From the NCBI RefSeq assembly GCF_005405925.1, contig NZ_BJHV01000001.1, positions 2,418,001-2,482,000 on the forward strand: DNA of 64,000 nt. The letters are read 5' to 3'. Positions 38,639-49,405 of this stretch are shown here, in pieces; the stretch's first letter is position 1, and each line of letters opens with the position of its first letter. A program made the position numbers and the translations under genes. The notes under the pieces are model-generated. The model was given only the letters and a program-made list of their open reading frames with translations. It had not been told where the DNA came from and did not search any database. The stretch is from Streptomyces antimycoticus. Lineage in GTDB: Bacteria > Actinomycetota > Actinomycetes > Streptomycetales > Streptomycetaceae.

Positions 38639-38739
38639 CGGCTGTAGAACCTCCGGTGTGGTCGCCGATCGCGTCCGCGTGTGCGGGCTGCGCGCGACCA
38701 GACACATCATCCAGAATTGCGCATCTTCGGCAGGAATGC

Positions 38740-39244
38740 CCACCCGTCCTGGACCTGGCCCACAATGCCGCCCCCGGCACCCTGTACGCGATCTTCCAGC
38801 TCCTCACCGCGCTGCTGCTGCTCTCGGCCGCGTCCTCCTCCTTCCAGGTCGGGCCCGGCCTGCTGAAAGCACTGGCCCGCCACCACGGCCATGGCGGCAC
38901 CGATGCCGGAATCCTGCCCGCCGTGTGGGGACGTACCAACTGCACCACGCCCCGTACTGGGGCGTGCTGCTCTGGCCGTCTCCGCGGTCGTGATCATCAC
39001 GGCCGGCGGTGACGACCAGCGGCTGGTCCTGTTGCGCGAACGCCGCTTCGGACACGCGGCGGTCAACCTCGTGGGCGCGGTCGCCGTCGCCTTCGTGCTG
39101 GTGGTCAACCTCTCCCGGGGCGAGCCGATCGCCTCCCTGGTCGCCGCGGTCGCGATCGCCGCGGTCCTGCACCGGAGGTGGGTCAAGGCCGGACGCCCGC
39201 GCGGCATCCGCGACGTCACGGCCGAGGCCGAAGCCGGCCACTGA
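38740..39244 (+). pseudogene. APC permease, C-terminal remnant
   Basis: One frame gives [37 protein letters not shown] and GILPAVWGRTN; a second gives GDDQRLVLLRERRFGHAAVN, LVGAVAVAFVLVVNL. This order of helices is that of the last part of APC-type permeases. The first half is missing and sequence between frames is partly deleted. Confidence 0.65.
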
Positions 39245-39411
39245 GCCCGCCCGGTCGCGTCAGGTCAGGGGATTCGGAGCGAATACCGAGCCGCACATGA
39301 CGGGGTGCAGCATCGGGCCTTGGCGCCACTCCTCCGCCTGTCCCACACGCACGGCGCGTTCACGATCGAAGCAATCCACTGACACTTCCTGGCAGTACCA
39401 CTGACGTTCTC

Positions 39412-39778
39412 GTGGCAGACGACAGCCGGTGGGCCACCGGCCACCGGCGGCGCATGCGCGAGATCCTGGGGCCCGACACGATCCCGGTGTACGACGCCGA
39501 GTGGGAGATGTGGGAGCTGGTCCCGGTGCCCGGCCCCGAGGAGCAGACCGTCTCCGGGAGACGCTGGGCATCATCCTGGCGCAGGCGTCGATGGAGGAGC
39601 GCGCGGTCTGCGAGGCGATGCTCACCACCGGGGCACCCAGGAGGTGATCGCGCAGCAGCTCGGAACGACGCGGAAGTCGGTCGAGCGGCGCCTGAGCCGG
39701 GTCCGGCGCCGCGCCGAGAAGCTCGCCGCGGCTGGCGTCATCATGGTCCCCTCGGTCAGTTCGGCGGTGACCCGGTGA
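39412..39778 (+). pseudogene. Small sigma-70 region 4-like/HTH protein, two frameshifts
   Basis: Three frames read together give ADDSRWATGHRRRMREILGP, DAEWEMWELVPVPGPEEQ, then LRETLGIILAQASMEERAVC and EVIAQQLGTTRKSVERRLSR to a stop at 39776. The end is a sigma-region-4 helix-turn-helix (QEVIAQQLGTTRKSVERRLS). Breaks lie near 39545 and in a GGGG run near 39630. Confidence 0.6.
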
Positions 39779-39948
39779 ACGGCCCTCTCGATCTGCGCGC
39801 TCTTGTCCTTCTCCTCGCCGGAGCGTTCACGGGATACGTCGCGTACGCGCACCCTGCCGTCGGCGTCGCCCTGCTCGTCGCCGTCGGGGTCGTGACCCTG
39901 CTCTACCTGATGATGGGCTCCGGCGGCAGCGGGCCGACACCCGGCTGA
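39775..39948 (+). CDS. Small two-helix membrane protein
   Basis: The 57-aa product starts at a GTG that overlaps the preceding stop (GTGA) and has two hydrophobic stretches (LVLLLAGAFTGYVAYAHPAV and GVALLVAVGVVTLLYLMM). Coupled to the HTH gene upstream, so it may be its membrane partner. Confidence 0.5.
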   Translation: MNGPLDLRALVLLLAGAFTGYVAYAHPAVGVALLVAVGVVTLLYLMMGSGGSGPTPG

Positions 39949-40082
39949 TCGGTGGCGCCGTTCCCACGTGACCGGTACGTCCTGACCGGACCGCCGGTGT
40001 CGACCGCCTGAGCAACGGCCGGGCGCCCCGGCGCGCACCGTTGTCCGGCAGGCCCCGCCAGAAAGGTGGGGCCTGCCGCGTG

Positions 40083-40340
40083 TCAGGGATCGGGATGACA
40101 CGCGTCGCAGGCAGTGATTTCGGGCATCTCCAACAGCTTCCGGGCCTGGTCCTGTGCCAGAGGCCGGCCGCGTATGAAGCAGCTCGCGTGGTGGAGGTAC
40201 CCGCGGCAGGTTCCCTCCGGGCTGGGCATGAGCTGAAGTGTCCACCCGGTGTCCCCGTCCGCCTGTCCGTTCTCCAGGTCCGCGATGCGGGCCTGGACGG
40301 CACCGAGCTGGATGCGCAGGTAGACCTCGATTCTGTGGAA
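40083..40340 (-). pseudogene. DUF6233-family protein, C-terminal fragment
   Basis: LRIQLGAVQARIADLENGQA, HHASCFIRGRPLAQDQARKL and EITACDACHPDP match the end of DUF6233 proteins (the Cys-x-x-Cys tail). The N-terminus is missing. Confidence 0.6.
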
Positions 40341-40523
40341 TCTGATGTGTCAATTAGTTCAGTCTTTGCCAAGCGTGGGATGCCGTTAACGAACGGCAGA
40401 TGTAGCTGAGAGTGACGCTGAGGCGGAGCCCTGGTCGGACGGGTGAAGGGTGGACGAGGCCGCTGGCCTGGAGTTTCCTTGAGTACAAGCCCGTGGGGAC
40501 TGCCTCGCGAAGGGGGCTCACCG

Positions 40524-40856
40524 GTGCACGAGACGATCAGGGTGGACCGGAAGGCCACCGGACCCGACAGCTGCCGGGTCGCGGTGTCGGGGGAGCTTGA
40601 CCTTGTCACCGCTGGGGAGGTGCGCGAAGCACTCCAGAGGGCCGTCGGCGAGAACCGTGTCGTGGTCATCGACCTCGGCGGGCTGACGTTCTGCGACTGC
40701 ACGGGGCTGAGCGCGCTCCTGACCACTGCCCGCACCGCTCACGCCGGTGACGCCGAGCTGCGGCTCTGTGCCGTCCCGCATTTTCTCGCCCGCATCCTCC
40801 GGCTGTCCGGCACACGCGGTGCGTTCACCATTGAAGAGAGGCACGACCAGGCATAG
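40524..40856 (+). CDS. STAS-domain anti-sigma factor antagonist
   Basis: The 110-aa protein is one STAS domain: VAVSGELDLVTAGEVREALQ, VVVIDLGGLTFCDCTGLSAL. The canonical DSSG-type Ser box reads DCTGLSAL, with Thr at the phosphorylation position. Such proteins release sigma factors from RsbW-like kinases. GTG at 40524 with AAGGGGG upstream. The ATP-binding protein at 7391 and the phosphatase at 60509 are of the same signalling type but are not close. Confidence 0.88.
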   Translation: MHETIRVDRKATGPDSCRVAVSGELDLVTAGEVREALQRAVGENRVVVIDLGGLTFCDCTGLSALLTTARTAHAGDAELRLCAVPHFLARILRLSGTRGAFTIEERHDQA

Positions 40857-41123
40857 TGCCTGGCCTGGAACATCGCCTTCAGCAAACGATCAGGGCGTGG
40901 GCTCAGCGCCGGAATGCCCGATCCGGGCGACACACGTCGCATATATCTACGCTCTGCTGGGCGAGCAGGCCGATCGCGTCCTCGGTGGTGATCCGCGCGT
41001 GCTCTGCGGGTGCCGATAAATCATCCACGCAGGTCGGGAGCCTGATCACGGATCTTCGGTTCTCCTCGACATTCGCCCAAGTGTCTTCACCTGCGCAGGG
41101 ACCCGGCGGCATCATCGTCTGTC

Positions 41124-41572
41124 GTGCTGCTGCGCCTGGCCTACCTCGCCGCGACCAACGCCCTGGCGTTCCTACGCCTCCTGCCGATGAGCGACAGAGA
41201 CAAGGACATCGAGATCCTCGTACTCCGGCACCAACTGCTGGTCCTACTGCGTCAGGTTGGCAAGCCGACCCCTCACCGACAGCGACCGTGCCATCCTCGC
41301 CGGCCTGCTCCACCACCTCCCCAAAGGCAGACTGCGGCACCTTCTGCCGCTGGTCCGCCCCGACACGGTGTTGCGCTGGCATCGCGACCTGCTCAAGCGG
41401 CGCCATGCCGCATCCTGCGTACCCAGGCGACGCGGACGCCCACGCACCATCCGATCGATACGCCCTGGTCCTGCGCCTGACCAGGGAGAACACCTCATGG
41501 GGATACCGACGGATCCACGGCGAACTCACAGCGCTGGGAATCAAGATCGCCGCCTCCACGGTCTGGGAGTCT
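41124..41572 (+). pseudogene. Integrase-core transposase, N-terminal remnant
   Basis: VLLRLAYLAATNALAFLRLL, SDRDKDIEILVLRHQLLVLL and (next frame) LTDSDRAILAGLLHHLPKGR, RPDTVLRWHRDLLKRRHAA are close to the complete transposase at 56877. The frame shifts twice and the element is cut at the phrase ASTVWE. Confidence 0.85.
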
Positions 41573-41788
41573 CAATGGCCGTTGAGTGCTGGAGTCGTAC
41601 GATGGGATAGTGGGCAACCGGCTACCGTGCGACTGCCGTGCGATCGGGCGCGTTCACACCAGGAGCGAAAGGAGCCCCGTCGGGGCAGGGTGACCAAATG
41701 GGTCCCCTGCCCCGCCGGAGCTCGGCCGGCCGGGCGGCGGGTTACCGGCGCCCGGCAGAGACCGGTGCCGTGTGCGGCGCTCCCCTGC

Positions 41789-42463
41789 TCAGCCGAAGTT
41801 CACGTCGCTGCACCACATGTAGGCCTGGTCGAGGTGCGAGGCCTGCCAGATCACGAACAGGATGTGGTGTCCGGTGTAGCCGGAGGTGCTGACGTTGAAC
41901 GTGTAGTCCGTCGCCGGGCCGAAGCGGCCGGTCTGCGTGTTGAAGTCGAGGTTGCCCCAGCCCAGGGTCTGGGTCTTGGGGTCGAAGCCCTGCTTGCTCA
42001 CGTAAGCCGTGAAGTAGTCGGCACCATGGGACGCCTGGTCGTGCACGTGAACCGAGAAGTTGTTGCCGACGGTGGTCGTCTTCCACTGCCCAGGCTTGTT
42101 CAGACTGGCGTTCCTCGAGAGGTTGTTGCTGCAGAGCGTCCCGTTGGGGGTCTGCGGCTGGAACTGGCCACCGAGGCCGTCACGGAGCGCGCTCATCCAG
42201 TTCCACATGGTGTCGGGGTTGGCCTGGAAGGCCTGCCAACACATGGGGTCTTCGGTCTGCATGGCCGGGTTCATGTGGTCGTTACCCCACCTTTCCCAGC
42301 AGTGGTACGCGCGGGAGGCGGGGCCGACGACGGAGCCGTGAGCCTGGGCGGGGGCCGACCAGGTCAGTGCGCCGACAACCACGGCGAACAGCATGGCGAG
42401 CGCCTGGAGAGGCCGGCGGAGGGCCGACCGGGAACGCCCGGTTAAAGGGCTCTGTTTGCGCAT
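41789..42463 (-). CDS. AA10 lytic polysaccharide monooxygenase
   Basis: A 224-aa secreted LPMO. The signal peptide ends APAQA-HGSVVGPASRAYHCWE, leaving the essential N-terminal His of the copper histidine brace; the second His is in VHDQASHGADYFTAYVSKQG. The domain ends TGHHILFVIWQASHLDQAYM with the usual Trp/Asp pattern. There is no cellulose-binding module. A CebR-type box over the promoter indicates a cellulose-degrading role. The ATG at 42463 has AAGGAG 11 bp upstream. Confidence 0.93.
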   Translation of the reverse strand: MRKQSPLTGRSRSALRRPLQALAMLFAVVVGALTWSAPAQAHGSVVGPASRAYHCWERWGNDHMNPAMQTEDPMCWQAFQANPDTMWNWMSALRDGLGGQFQPQTPNGTLCSNNLSRNASLNKPGQWKTTTVGNNFSVHVHDQASHGADYFTAYVSKQGFDPKTQTLGWGNLDFNTQTGRFGPATDYTFNVSTSGYTGHHILFVIWQASHLDQAYMWCSDVNFG

Positions 42464-42497
42464 GTGGGAGGGAACTCCTTCCAGTTGAAAGGCACCG

Positions 42498-42538
42498 TGG
42501 GAGCGCTCCCAACGTACGACTTCTGAGTGAAAAGTCAA
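42498..42538 (-). promoter_or_regulatory. LPMO promoter with CebR box
   Basis: On the minus strand TTGACT (42533-42538), a 16-bp spacer and TACGTT (42511-42516) form a good -35/-10 pair. TGGGAGCGCTCCCA (42498-42511), a perfect 14-bp palindrome identical to the known CebR consensus, overlaps the -10. CebR releases this box when cellobiose is present. Confidence 0.88.
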
Positions 42539-42607
42539 TGAAACAAACGGAGTTGATTACAGGGGTGGGCGGCGATCAGGGAATCTTGAAGGGTGTCAAT
42601 ATTCCGA

Positions 42608-44460
<1,853 letters not shown>

Positions 44461-44462
44461 TA

Positions 44463-44612
44463 GAGAGCCGCGGCCGCTCAACCTGCCGACGCAGTACAGC
44501 GACCTCATGACGAAGGGCAAGGATCTCGGCGTTTCGCGGCGGTCGAGCGGCCCACCAAGAAGAGGCAGCCCAGTAGTCGGCAGAAGATCAGGTAGAGCAG
44601 TCACATACCCAC
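44463..44612 (-). pseudogene. Transposase of copy B, N-terminal part
   Basis: The codons for the CRLLGCL...RSTAA start region can still be traced, but one base is missing in the GTTTCGCGG run compared with copy A. Confidence 0.65.
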
Positions 44613-44692
44613 GATCACCGATCATGCCCGTACTCGGGCGATCGTAAAGCCGCAAGTCAACCACCGTAGGGCAATAAAGACACCCTTCAGGC

Positions 44693-44815
44693 CTGGAGAT
44701 CGTGCCGTTGTCAGCTCTGGACGAGATTCTTCCCGGCGAGAAGGCCCCGACCTTGCCGTACGTCGCGGCTCAGACCGTCGCGGTCAACGACCTCGTCAGG
44801 GCCAAGTGGCCGTGA
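44693..44815 (+). pseudogene. C-terminal tail of an unknown gene cut by copy B
   Basis: LEIVPLSALDEILPGEKAPT, LPYVAAQTVAVNDLVRAKWP reads to a TGA at 44813. The rest of the gene is absent; the IS end is 4 bp away. Confidence 0.45.
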
Positions 44816-45030
44816 CGTTGTTCAGCGGCTCCACCATGACGACTTCACGTGACCCCGTTTTGTGGATGTTCTGTATATGTCGGACGTCCCGAAGTGGCCC
44901 CGAAGCAGTGCCGTCCGTCGGCCTGATCGGATGCAGCGTCATGGGTTTTCTCGTTACTCCACAGCGCGGCCGATGAGTTTGCGGCTCCCGGCCGGTCCAA
45001 GCTCGTGACACCCTGGGAAAGGACACCGCC

Positions 45031-45636
45031 ATGTCGGAGCTTCTCGTCGACTTCATCACCTCCCTCGACGGCCACGCATCGGGAGAGGGATGGCCCGGGT
45101 TCTGGGGCCTCGAGGGCCCGGAGTACCTCGCATGGCTCGGCGAGCAGCCCGGGGCCACCTACCTGATGGGAGCGAACACCTACCGCCTGATGTCGGGCTT
45201 CGCCGCAGGCGAGGTCCCCAATGGCCAAGACGAGTTCAGGCCCGAGGAAGAGGCGTCCGTCGACGAGCTCACGCAAGCATCCAAGGTGGTGTTCTCCTCC
45301 TCACTCGAGGAGCCACTGAAGTGGGCCAACTCCACGCTCGTCCGCGACGACGCCGTCGAGGCGGTCCGCGCCATGAAGTCGAGTGGCTCGGGGCTCCTCA
45401 GCACGATCGGCAGCCTCAGCCTGTGCCGGTCCCTGCTACGAGCCGGACTCGTCGACCGCTTCCGGGTCGTGATGTTCCCGGTGATCACCGGGGCCACTGG
45501 CGAAGAACGCATCTACGACGGCTATCCGGACATTGCCCTCGAGATGATCGAGCACCGCACCTTCGACGGCCGCATCCAGCTGGTCGAGTACAAGCCCCGC
45601 GTGCTCGAGCACCCCCCGCTCGACGTCCCCGCATGA
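45031..45636 (+). CDS. Dihydrofolate reductase-like (RibD C-terminal) protein
   Basis: A 201-aa member of the DHFR/RibD_C fold: SELLVDFITSLDGHASGEGW, TYLMGANTYRLMSGFA, SSGSGLLSTIGSLSLCRSLL, RAGLVDRFRVVMFPVITGAT. Such small reductases are NADPH-dependent and mostly of unknown substrate. The ATG at 45031 follows GGAAAGGA. Confidence 0.9.
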   Translation: MSELLVDFITSLDGHASGEGWPGFWGLEGPEYLAWLGEQPGATYLMGANTYRLMSGFAAGEVPNGQDEFRPEEEASVDELTQASKVVFSSSLEEPLKWANSTLVRDDAVEAVRAMKSSGSGLLSTIGSLSLCRSLLRAGLVDRFRVVMFPVITGATGEERIYDGYPDIALEMIEHRTFDGRIQLVEYKPRVLEHPPLDVPA

Positions 45637-45766
45637 CATCGCCCCGTCCGCCGGTCTGGACGGCCGCCAGGCCGGCGCCGGCGGGCGCGGAGCAAGACCT
45701 TGATAGGGGGCGAACGGCCAACGTCAGGACGCCCGATCCAGGTCGTGGCCGCGTGAGGGTGTCGGC

Positions 45767-45890
45767 ATGATGGCCGACATGCCGCCCATCGACGCTGAGG
45801 ACACCCTCGACGACGAGATGTGCGCCCCGGTCGTCAACGAGGCGACTGGCGAGGTGCGGGTGCTGGCCGAGCGGTGTGCGACGTTGTGGG
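45767..45890 (+). pseudogene. 5' fragment of a gene cut by the next IS
   Basis: MADMPPIDAEDTLDDEMCAP, VVNEATGEVRVLAERCATLW reads as a real acidic N-terminus and ends exactly where the IS begins. I do not recognise it. Confidence 0.4.
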
Positions 45891-47080
45891 TGCCGGAAAA
45901 TATGTCACCCGAGGTGACCTGCGGCTTCGGATCTGCCAGAGCGCTGGAGCTGACGGGTGCTGCGGCATCATGCCGGGTCGTGGCGATACGCCTGATCTAT
46001 CAGCTCGCGTGTCAGCTCTTCCGATGGCTTGCGCTGCTGGCCCGGTCGAGTGCGGCGAAAGACGTCGAGATCTTGATGCTCCGGCACCAGCTCGGTGTCG
46101 CCCAACGCATCCAGCCACGACCTCAACTTTCCTGGAGCGATCGGGCTGTCATGGCAGCGCTGCTCCGGATGGTGAACAAGCAGCAGCGTGCACGGCTGGC
46201 GTTGCTGGTCACTCCACGGTCGGTCCTGCGCCGGCACCCACGCCTCGTGGCCCGGAAGTGGACCTATGCACACCGCCGTCCGGGCCGACCACCGACGCCG
46301 GAAGCACTGCGGCAGCTGGTCCTGCGCCTCGCGCGGTAGAACCCGGGGGTGGGGATATCAACGGATCCACGGCGAACTGCTCGGCCTGGGACGCAAACTC
46401 GGCGCCTCGACCGTCTGGGAGATCTTGCAGAAGGCCGGGATCGACCCCGCACCCCAGCGCACCAACCAGTCCTGGCCCGCCTTCCTCAAAGCCCAGGCCT
46501 CCGCCATCATGGCCACCGACCTCTTCCACATCGACACGGTCTTCCTGCGGCGCTGGTTCGTGCTGTTCTTCATCGACCACGGCACCCGACACGTGCACAT
46601 CGCCGGCATCACCCGGCACCCGACCGGCCCCTGGATCACCCAGCAAGCACGGAACTACCTCATGGACCTCGGTGACCGCGCAGAGTCGATCAGCCTCCTC
46701 ATCCGGGACCGCGGCACCTACTTCACCGACAGCTTCGACGCCGTCTTCCGGGCGATCGGCGTGCACGTCATTCCGACACCGTCCCGGGTGCCCCGAATGA
46801 ACGCCATCGCGGAACGCTGGATCGCATCATGCCGACGCGAGGCAACCGACCGCGTCCTGATCACCGGAGAGCACCACCTGTGCCTTGTCGTCAGCGAGCA
46901 CGCGGAGCACTACAACAGACACCGACCGCATCGATTCCTCGGACAACAGGCACCAGACCGACTCACCGACCCCGAGCCGCCCATCGCCAAGGACCACACT
47001 CGCATCAGTCGACACGATCGACTCGGCGGCCTCATCCACGAACACTCGCAGGTCGCATAGGGTGACACAGATTCCGGCGC
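45891..47080 (+). mobile_element. Insertion sequence with TGCCGGAA...TGTCACCC ends
   Basis: Left end TGCCGGAAAATATGTCACCC; right end, complement strand, CGCCGGAATCTGTGTCACCC: 16 of 20 bases match. Length about 1190 bp with one transposase gene. Confidence 0.8.
45980..47060 (+). pseudogene. Integrase-core transposase with stop and frameshift
   Basis: The first part (RLIYQLACQLFRWLALLARS, LMLRHQLGVAQRI) stops at a TAG at 46337-46339 where homologues have GAG. Right behind, a GGGGG run shifts the frame; the second part carries the DDE core (IMATDLFHIDTVFLR; ISLLIRDRGTYFTDSFDAVF; RMNAIAERWIASCRREA). Two changes, so truly inactive. Confidence 0.88.
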
Positions 47081-47109
47081 CCACAGGCGCATTGCGAACG
47101 CGCAATGGT

Positions 47110-47140
47110 CTGACGCGTCAAACGCAACGCAACGCGTCAG
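47110..47140 (-). terminator. Terminator of the gntR gene
   Basis: CTGACGCGT and ACGCGTCAG form a perfect 9-bp stem; the gntR stop codon is inside the upstream arm. Confidence 0.65.
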
Positions 47141-47835
47141 GCCGGGGAGTCCTCCTCCATGGGCGGCATGAAGGCGCGCAGCCATCGCTCCGTCTGGGCG
47201 ACATGGGCCTCGGCCGCTCCGGCGGCGGCGCGCGGATCGCGGTCGGCGATCGCGGTGGCCAGCACGCGGTGATCCTCGTCGCTCTTGCGCCGCATCTGCT
47301 CGCCCTCGGGGAGGGTGAAGATCTGGTACTTGCGGGAGCGGGCGCGGAAGACCGAGAGCAGGGAGCCGAGGGCGGGGTTTCCGGCCGCGGTGGCGATCTC
47401 GGCATGGAAGCGGTGGTCGAGGTCCGATGCCTCGGTGGGGTCGTCGGTGGCGTCCATGGCCTCGATGAGCGCGAAGAGTTCCCGCACCGTCTCCGGGGTG
47501 CTGCGGGCCGCAGCCTGCGCCGCGACGTGGGACTCCAGGACACGCCGGATCTCGTACACCTCCAGCAGACCGGAGAGCGGCAGCAGTTCCAGGGTGAGCG
47601 ACAGGCTACCTATGATGTCCTCCGGCCTGAGCTGGGAGACATAAGTACCGGAGCCGTGCCGCGGCTCGATCACCCCCAGGGCCGCGAGCATCCGTACGGC
47701 CTCGCGCAACGACCCCCGGGACACGCCGAGTTCCTCGCACAGCTCGCCCTCGGGCGGAATGCGCCCTCCGGCGCTGAGGCGCCCGGTGGCGATCATGTGG
47801 CGTAGGCCGTGGAACGCCTTGTCGACTGCGGACAT
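47137..47835 (-). CDS. GntR/FadR-type regulator of the adjacent catabolic cluster
   Basis: The 232-aa product has the GntR winged helix (IPPEGELCEELGVSRGSLRE, AVRMLAALGVIEPRHGSGTY) and an FCD ligand domain with metal ligands (DLDHRFHAEIATAAGNP; EDHRVLATAI; AAEAHVAQTE). It is divergent from the PLP enzyme/ABC/glycosidase operon with palindromes between, so it likely represses that operon until an organic-acid or sugar-acid ligand binds. Confidence 0.92.
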   Translation of the reverse strand: MSAVDKAFHGLRHMIATGRLSAGGRIPPEGELCEELGVSRGSLREAVRMLAALGVIEPRHGSGTYVSQLRPEDIIGSLSLTLELLPLSGLLEVYEIRRVLESHVAAQAAARSTPETVRELFALIEAMDATDDPTEASDLDHRFHAEIATAAGNPALGSLLSVFRARSRKYQIFTLPEGEQMRRKSDEDHRVLATAIADRDPRAAAGAAEAHVAQTERWLRAFMPPMEEDSPA

Positions 47836-47893
47836 CCGATTCCTCCCGAACGGGCGGGGCGCGGTCCCGCGCCCTTCGTCGCACTGTACCGAT

Positions 47894-47936
47894 TCATCAG
47901 ATATGTCAGAGGTATCGATCGGAAGTCATCTGATGA
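47894..47936. promoter_or_regulatory. Candidate GntR operator 1
   Basis: TCATCAGAT (47894-47902) and ATCTGATGA (47928-47936) are exact inverted copies 25 bp apart. The right copy is itself part of the palindrome TCATC-T-GATGA. Confidence 0.5.
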
Positions 47937-47959
47937 TCCACGCTGCTACCCCCCTTGAT

Positions 47960-47979
47960 TGCATGGAATCCATCATGCA
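47960..47979. promoter_or_regulatory. Candidate GntR operator 2
   Basis: TGCATG-N8-CATGCA, a perfect 6-bp inverted repeat about 100 bp before the PLP-enzyme start. Confidence 0.5.
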
Positions 47980-48075
47980 GGATGCCGAGTCATCATACGT
48001 GTTCTGGTTGCGATCAGATCTCTCTCGTTTCTGACGCCCCTCGGAACACCCGGACCCCGGCAGATCGGGACTCAT

Positions 48076-49320
48076 GTGAGCGAGACCGATGTCATCGCGG
48101 CGCCACGCCCCCTGTTGCTGGCCGACGGCCGTCCCGCCGACCGGGCGTGGACGCTGGACCCCGCCATGAGACACCTGAACCACGGTTCCTTCGGCGCGGT
48201 TCCCCTGGTGGCACAGGAGCGGCAGAAGCAGCTGCGGGTGGAGATGGAGTGCTCCCCGGTGGTGTGGTTCCCGGCGCTGCCTCAGCGGATCGCCGACACC
48301 AGGGTCGAGATCGCCGACTTCTTGGCGGTGGCCGCCGACGACCTGGCCCTGGTGCCGAACGCGAGCGCGGGCATCAGTACCGTGTACGCCGCCCTCGACC
48401 GCCGCCGCGGCGGGGAGATCGTCGTCACCGACCACGGTTACGGCGCCGTGACCATGGGCGCCGAGCGGCTGGCGCGCGACCGCTGGGATGGCGGGGTCCG
48501 CACCGCGCGGGTACCCCTCGACGCAGATGAGGAGCAAGCGTGCGAGGCCGTGTTCGCCGAACTGTCCGAGGCGACGGACCTCATCGTGGTGGACCAGATC
48601 ACCTCGGCGACCGCCCGCCGGCTGCCGGTGGAGCGGATCGGAGCGGAGGCCCGGCGGCGCGGGATCCCGCTGCTCGTGGACGGTGCGCACGCACCTGGTC
48701 TGCTCCCCGCCCCGCTCTCGGGGCTGACCTGTGATTTCTGGGTCGGAAACCTGCACAAGTGGGGATGCGCGCCCCGGGGCACCGCAGCGCTCGTCGCCCG
48801 CGGTCCACTGCGTGAACGGCTCTACCCACCGATCGACTCATGGGGTGCAGAGGACCCGTACCCCGACCGCTTCGACCAGCAGGGCACGGTGGATGCCACC
48901 TGCTATCTGGCGGCACCGACGGCGCTCGGCTTCATCGAGCACACCTGGGGCTGGAGGCACGCCCGCCGCTATATGGACCACCTGGCCGGTTACGCCGCGC
49001 AGGTCATCGGTGCCGCGTTCACCGAGCTGACCGGCGCCGACAGCAGCGTCGACGTCGGCATGCCGGTCCCCGGGATGCGTCTGGTGCGGCTGCCCGAGGG
49101 GCTCGGCGCCACCCGCGTCGAGGCCGACGCGCTGCGCGACCGGGTCGCCGGGGAGCTGGGTGTCGAGGCGGCCTTCACCAGCTTCGGCGGCATCGGCTAT
49201 CTGCGGGTGTCCGCCCACGTCTACAACACCGCCGCCGACTACGAGCACTTCGCCGAGACCTGCGTCCCCGTCCTCGCTGAGTGGGCCCGCGCGGCTCGCG
49301 GGCGGCACGGCGCGCCATAG
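48076..49320 (+). CDS. Class-V PLP enzyme (isopenicillin-N-epimerase-like)
   Basis: The 414-aa protein is a fold-type I PLP enzyme of aminotransferase class V: MRHLNHGSFGAVPLVAQERQ, LALVPNASAGISTVYAALDR, PLLVDGAHAPGLLPAPLS and the PLP Lys in FWVGNLHKWGCAPRGTAAL. The pattern is close to isopenicillin-N epimerase-like proteins, a group with many non-beta-lactam members. The GTG at 48076 is preferred because the family starts here; no strong ribosome binding site is visible. It lies in front of a sugar ABC transporter, so it likely acts on an amino sugar or amino-acid moiety of the imported glycoside; inference only. Confidence 0.88.
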   Translation: MSETDVIAAPRPLLLADGRPADRAWTLDPAMRHLNHGSFGAVPLVAQERQKQLRVEMECSPVVWFPALPQRIADTRVEIADFLAVAADDLALVPNASAGISTVYAALDRRRGGEIVVTDHGYGAVTMGAERLARDRWDGGVRTARVPLDADEEQACEAVFAELSEATDLIVVDQITSATARRLPVERIGAEARRRGIPLLVDGAHAPGLLPAPLSGLTCDFWVGNLHKWGCAPRGTAALVARGPLRERLYPPIDSWGAEDPYPDRFDQQGTVDATCYLAAPTALGFIEHTWGWRHARRYMDHLAGYAAQVIGAAFTELTGADSSVDVGMPVPGMRLVRLPEGLGATRVEADALRDRVAGELGVEAAFTSFGGIGYLRVSAHVYNTAADYEHFAETCVPVLAEWARAARGRHGAP

Positions 49321-49405
49321 CGGCGCGACACCGTACTCCCCTCCCCACCCCCGACTCCCCAAGCCGCTCCGAGCGCGGCCCGCACCCAAGAAAGAGGTCA
49401 GCACG

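Noticed and set aside
37151..38647. A 498-aa plus-strand frame opposite nuoD
   Set aside because: It is the antisense shadow of a well-conserved gene, His/Gln/Asp/Arg-rich with no family features.
48076..49320. Beta-lactam biosynthesis (isopenicillin N epimerase cefD)
   Set aside because: No other beta-lactam genes are near; the neighbours are sugar transport and glycosidase genes.
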